Source: Prevotella sp. UBA2756
GTDB taxonomy: Bacteria; Bacteroidota; Bacteroidia; Bacteroidales; Bacteroidaceae
Length of the DNA: 14,248 nt
Direction of reading: 5' to 3'
Assembly (NCBI GenBank): GCA_002353205.1
Contig: DEJE01000019.1
Location: 80,382-94,629 of the forward strand
Under the pieces are notes generated by a model. It saw only the letters and a program-made list of their open reading frames with translations. It had not been told where the DNA came from and did no database searches. The position numbers and the translations under genes were made by a program. Below are positions 13,392-14,248 of the stretch, one piece after another. The first letter of the stretch is position 1. Each line of letters opens with the position of its first letter.

Positions 13392-13952
13392 ATGACCCAT
13401 CCATTGCAGAAATACCGCTACTGCCCGGTGTGCGGCAGCCAACGTTTCGTCGTCGCTACGGTGAAGAGCAAGCGATGCGACGACTGCGGCTTCGAGCTGT
13501 TCATGAACCCGTCGGCCTCGGTGGCCGTCTTCATACGCAACGAGCGCGGTGAGGTGCTCTTCGTGGTGCGCGCCAGTGAACCTGCGAAGGGCACGCTCGA
13601 CCTGCCCGGCGGCTTCACCGACATCGGCGAGACGGTGGAGGAGGCGGTGCGGCGCGAGGTGATGGAGGAGACGGGGCTGCGCGTCGGCACGATGCGCTAC
13701 CTCTTCTCGCTACCCAACAGCTATCTCTACAGCGGTCTGACAATCCCCACGATGGACTTCTTCTTCGAGTGCACCGTCGACGACCTCAGCACCCTGCACG
13801 CCAGCGACGACGCTGCCGCCTGCCGCTGGCTGCGCCTCGACGAGGTGAACCTTGAGGAAATAGGGCTCGACAGCATCCGGCGGGCTTGCGAGAAGTTAAG
13901 AGGGAAGGAAGCCCCACCCCGGCCCTCCCCGAAGGAGAGGGAGAGGTGGTGA
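13392..13952 (+). CDS. NUDIX hydrolase with N-terminal zinc ribbon
   Basis: A 186-residue cytoplasmic hydrolase. A zinc ribbon at the N-terminus uses Cys11, Cys14, Cys29 and Cys32 (CPVC ... CDDC). The Nudix box at 74-96 is complete: G74, E80, R88, E89, E92, E93 and G95 fit GX5EX7REUXEEXGU, so the Mg-dependent diphosphatase site is intact. Zn-ribbon NUDIX proteins include NudC-type NADH pyrophosphatases, but the SQPWPFPxS signature of NudC is not present, so the substrate (a nucleoside diphosphate linked to another group) is open. The ATG at 13392 has a good Shine-Dalgarno sequence. The last 14 residues or so (APPRPSPKERERW) are encoded by a GC-rich hairpin repeat, suggesting that the original stop was lost and the frame now reads through. 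It may be transcribed from the esterase promoter. Confidence 0.9.
   Translation: MTHPLQKYRYCPVCGSQRFVVATVKSKRCDDCGFELFMNPSASVAVFIRNERGEVLFVVRASEPAKGTLDLPGGFTDIGETVEEAVRREVMEETGLRVGTMRYLFSLPNSYLYSGLTIPTMDFFFECTVDDLSTLHASDDAAACRWLRLDEVNLEEIGLDSIRRACEKLRGKEAPPRPSPKERERW
13910..13946 (+). repeat. GC-rich hairpin repeat overlapping the NUDIX 3' end
   Basis: CCCTCCCC (13923-13930) pairs with GGAGAGGG (13934-13941) at 7 of 8 positions around a GAA loop, inside a purine/pyrimidine-biased stretch. Sequences of this style (CCCTCCCC-GAAGG-AGAGGG) are dispersed in many Bacteroidetes genomes. Here it lies inside the reading frame. It may also serve as the transcript end, though no T-run follows. Confidence 0.55.
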
Positions 13953-13960
13953 CGAGTCAA

Positions 13961-14104
13961 TACTCAGCACCCTATTCAACTATGGACAAAAATCTTCAAA
14001 AATCTCACAAAAATATTCGTCCTGCGCTGTTAAGATAAGGCTAAAAGGAAAGATTTGTGTCAGATTTTTGAAGATTTTTGTTGAAGAATCGGGGGTATTG
14101 AGTA
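13961..14104 (+). repeat. 94-bp palindromic element with its flanks, copy B (3' of the NUDIX gene)
   Basis: The core 13987-14080 has perfect 19-bp arms (13987-14005 and 14062-14080) and a 56-nt centre. It is flanked by short imperfect inverted ends: TACTCA at 13961-13966 and TGAGTA at 14099-14104, with related ATTC/GAAT bases inside. A-tracts begin at 13988, 13998 and 14009, and T-tracts at 14054, 14065 and 14075, all in phase with the helix, so the DNA should be curved at both ends. There is no coding capacity. It starts about 10 bp after the NUDIX stop and is directly oriented with copy C. Confidence 0.88.
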
Positions 14105-14117
14105 GTTACTCTTTGAA

Positions 14118-14153
14118 ATTTTTGTTGAAGAATGGGTGGTATTGAGTAGTTAC
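14118..14153 (+). repeat. Half copy: right end of the palindromic element
   Basis: These 36 bases repeat 14074-14109 with two differences, at an offset of 44 bp. Only the right end of the element is present, so this is a partial duplication between copies B and C. Confidence 0.85.
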
Positions 14154-14164
14154 GATGACGAATA

Positions 14165-14248
14165 AATACTCAGCACCCTATTCAACTATGGACAATAATC
14201 TTCAAAAATCTCACAAAAATGTTCGTCCTGCGCGGTTAGGATAAAGCT
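14165..14248 (+). repeat. Palindromic element, copy C (cut by the window end)
   Basis: The first 31 bases (14165-14195) are identical to 13959-13989 of copy B, 206 bp earlier, and the match continues with scattered differences to the last base of the window. One A-tract is interrupted (AATAA). The right arm lies beyond the window. Confidence 0.85.

Noticed and set aside
14118..14153. Insertion sequence with transposase at the right end
   Set aside because: The repeats have inverted ends but no reading frame of useful length; at most non-autonomous elements.

Overview
The window looks like chromosomal DNA of a Bacteroidales bacterium, most likely Prevotella or a close relative. Four things point there: Bacteroidetes-type promoters (TTTG, a 19-20 bp spacer, TAnnTTTG) before several genes; near-absence of Shine-Dalgarno sequences at most starts; a surface protein with a type IX secretion (T9SS) C-terminal sorting domain of the Prevotella style; and exported carbohydrate-active enzymes. 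Genus is inferred from protein style only.

Left part (1-4305, plus strand): the 3' end of an acetyl-CoA hydrolase/transferase family gene (succinate/acetate CoA-transferase type) with a clear terminator; a 1005-residue exported glycoside hydrolase family 2 enzyme; and a small outer-membrane beta-barrel protein with its own promoter, preceded by eight tandem 7-bp repeats.

Middle part (4608-8516, minus strand): a two-gene unit made of a 1230-residue T9SS cargo protein and, 18 bp behind it, a 65-residue very acidic peptide with a textbook Shine-Dalgarno sequence. The 5' half of the cargo gene is much more AT-rich than its 3' half. A ~600 bp non-coding gap follows (8517-9130), holding the cargo promoter, two adjacent hairpins and one copy of a 94-bp palindromic repeat.

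Right part (9131-13952): a minus-strand pair, a PfkB-family sugar kinase and a flavodiiron protein with a 9 bp gap, then a plus-strand SGNH/sialate O-acetylesterase-like enzyme and a Zn-ribbon NUDIX hydrolase. The 466 bp between the divergent kinase and esterase genes holds the most striking non-coding feature: four near-palindromic 19-mers, each separated by exactly 3 bp, a strict 22-bp period. The last 300 bp hold a second copy, a half copy and a truncated third copy of the 94-bp repeat element.

The GH2 enzyme and esterase fit extracellular or periplasmic glycan breakdown, the sugar kinase fits sugar catabolism, the CoA-transferase fits acetate/succinate fermentation, and the flavodiiron protein fits oxygen/NO detoxification in an anaerobe. 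No SusC/SusD pair, transposase, phage gene, CRISPR array, rRNA or tRNA is visible. The candidates for something undescribed are the 22-bp operator-like array, the 94-bp 3'-flanking element with phased A-tracts, and the T9SS cargo plus acidic peptide pair.
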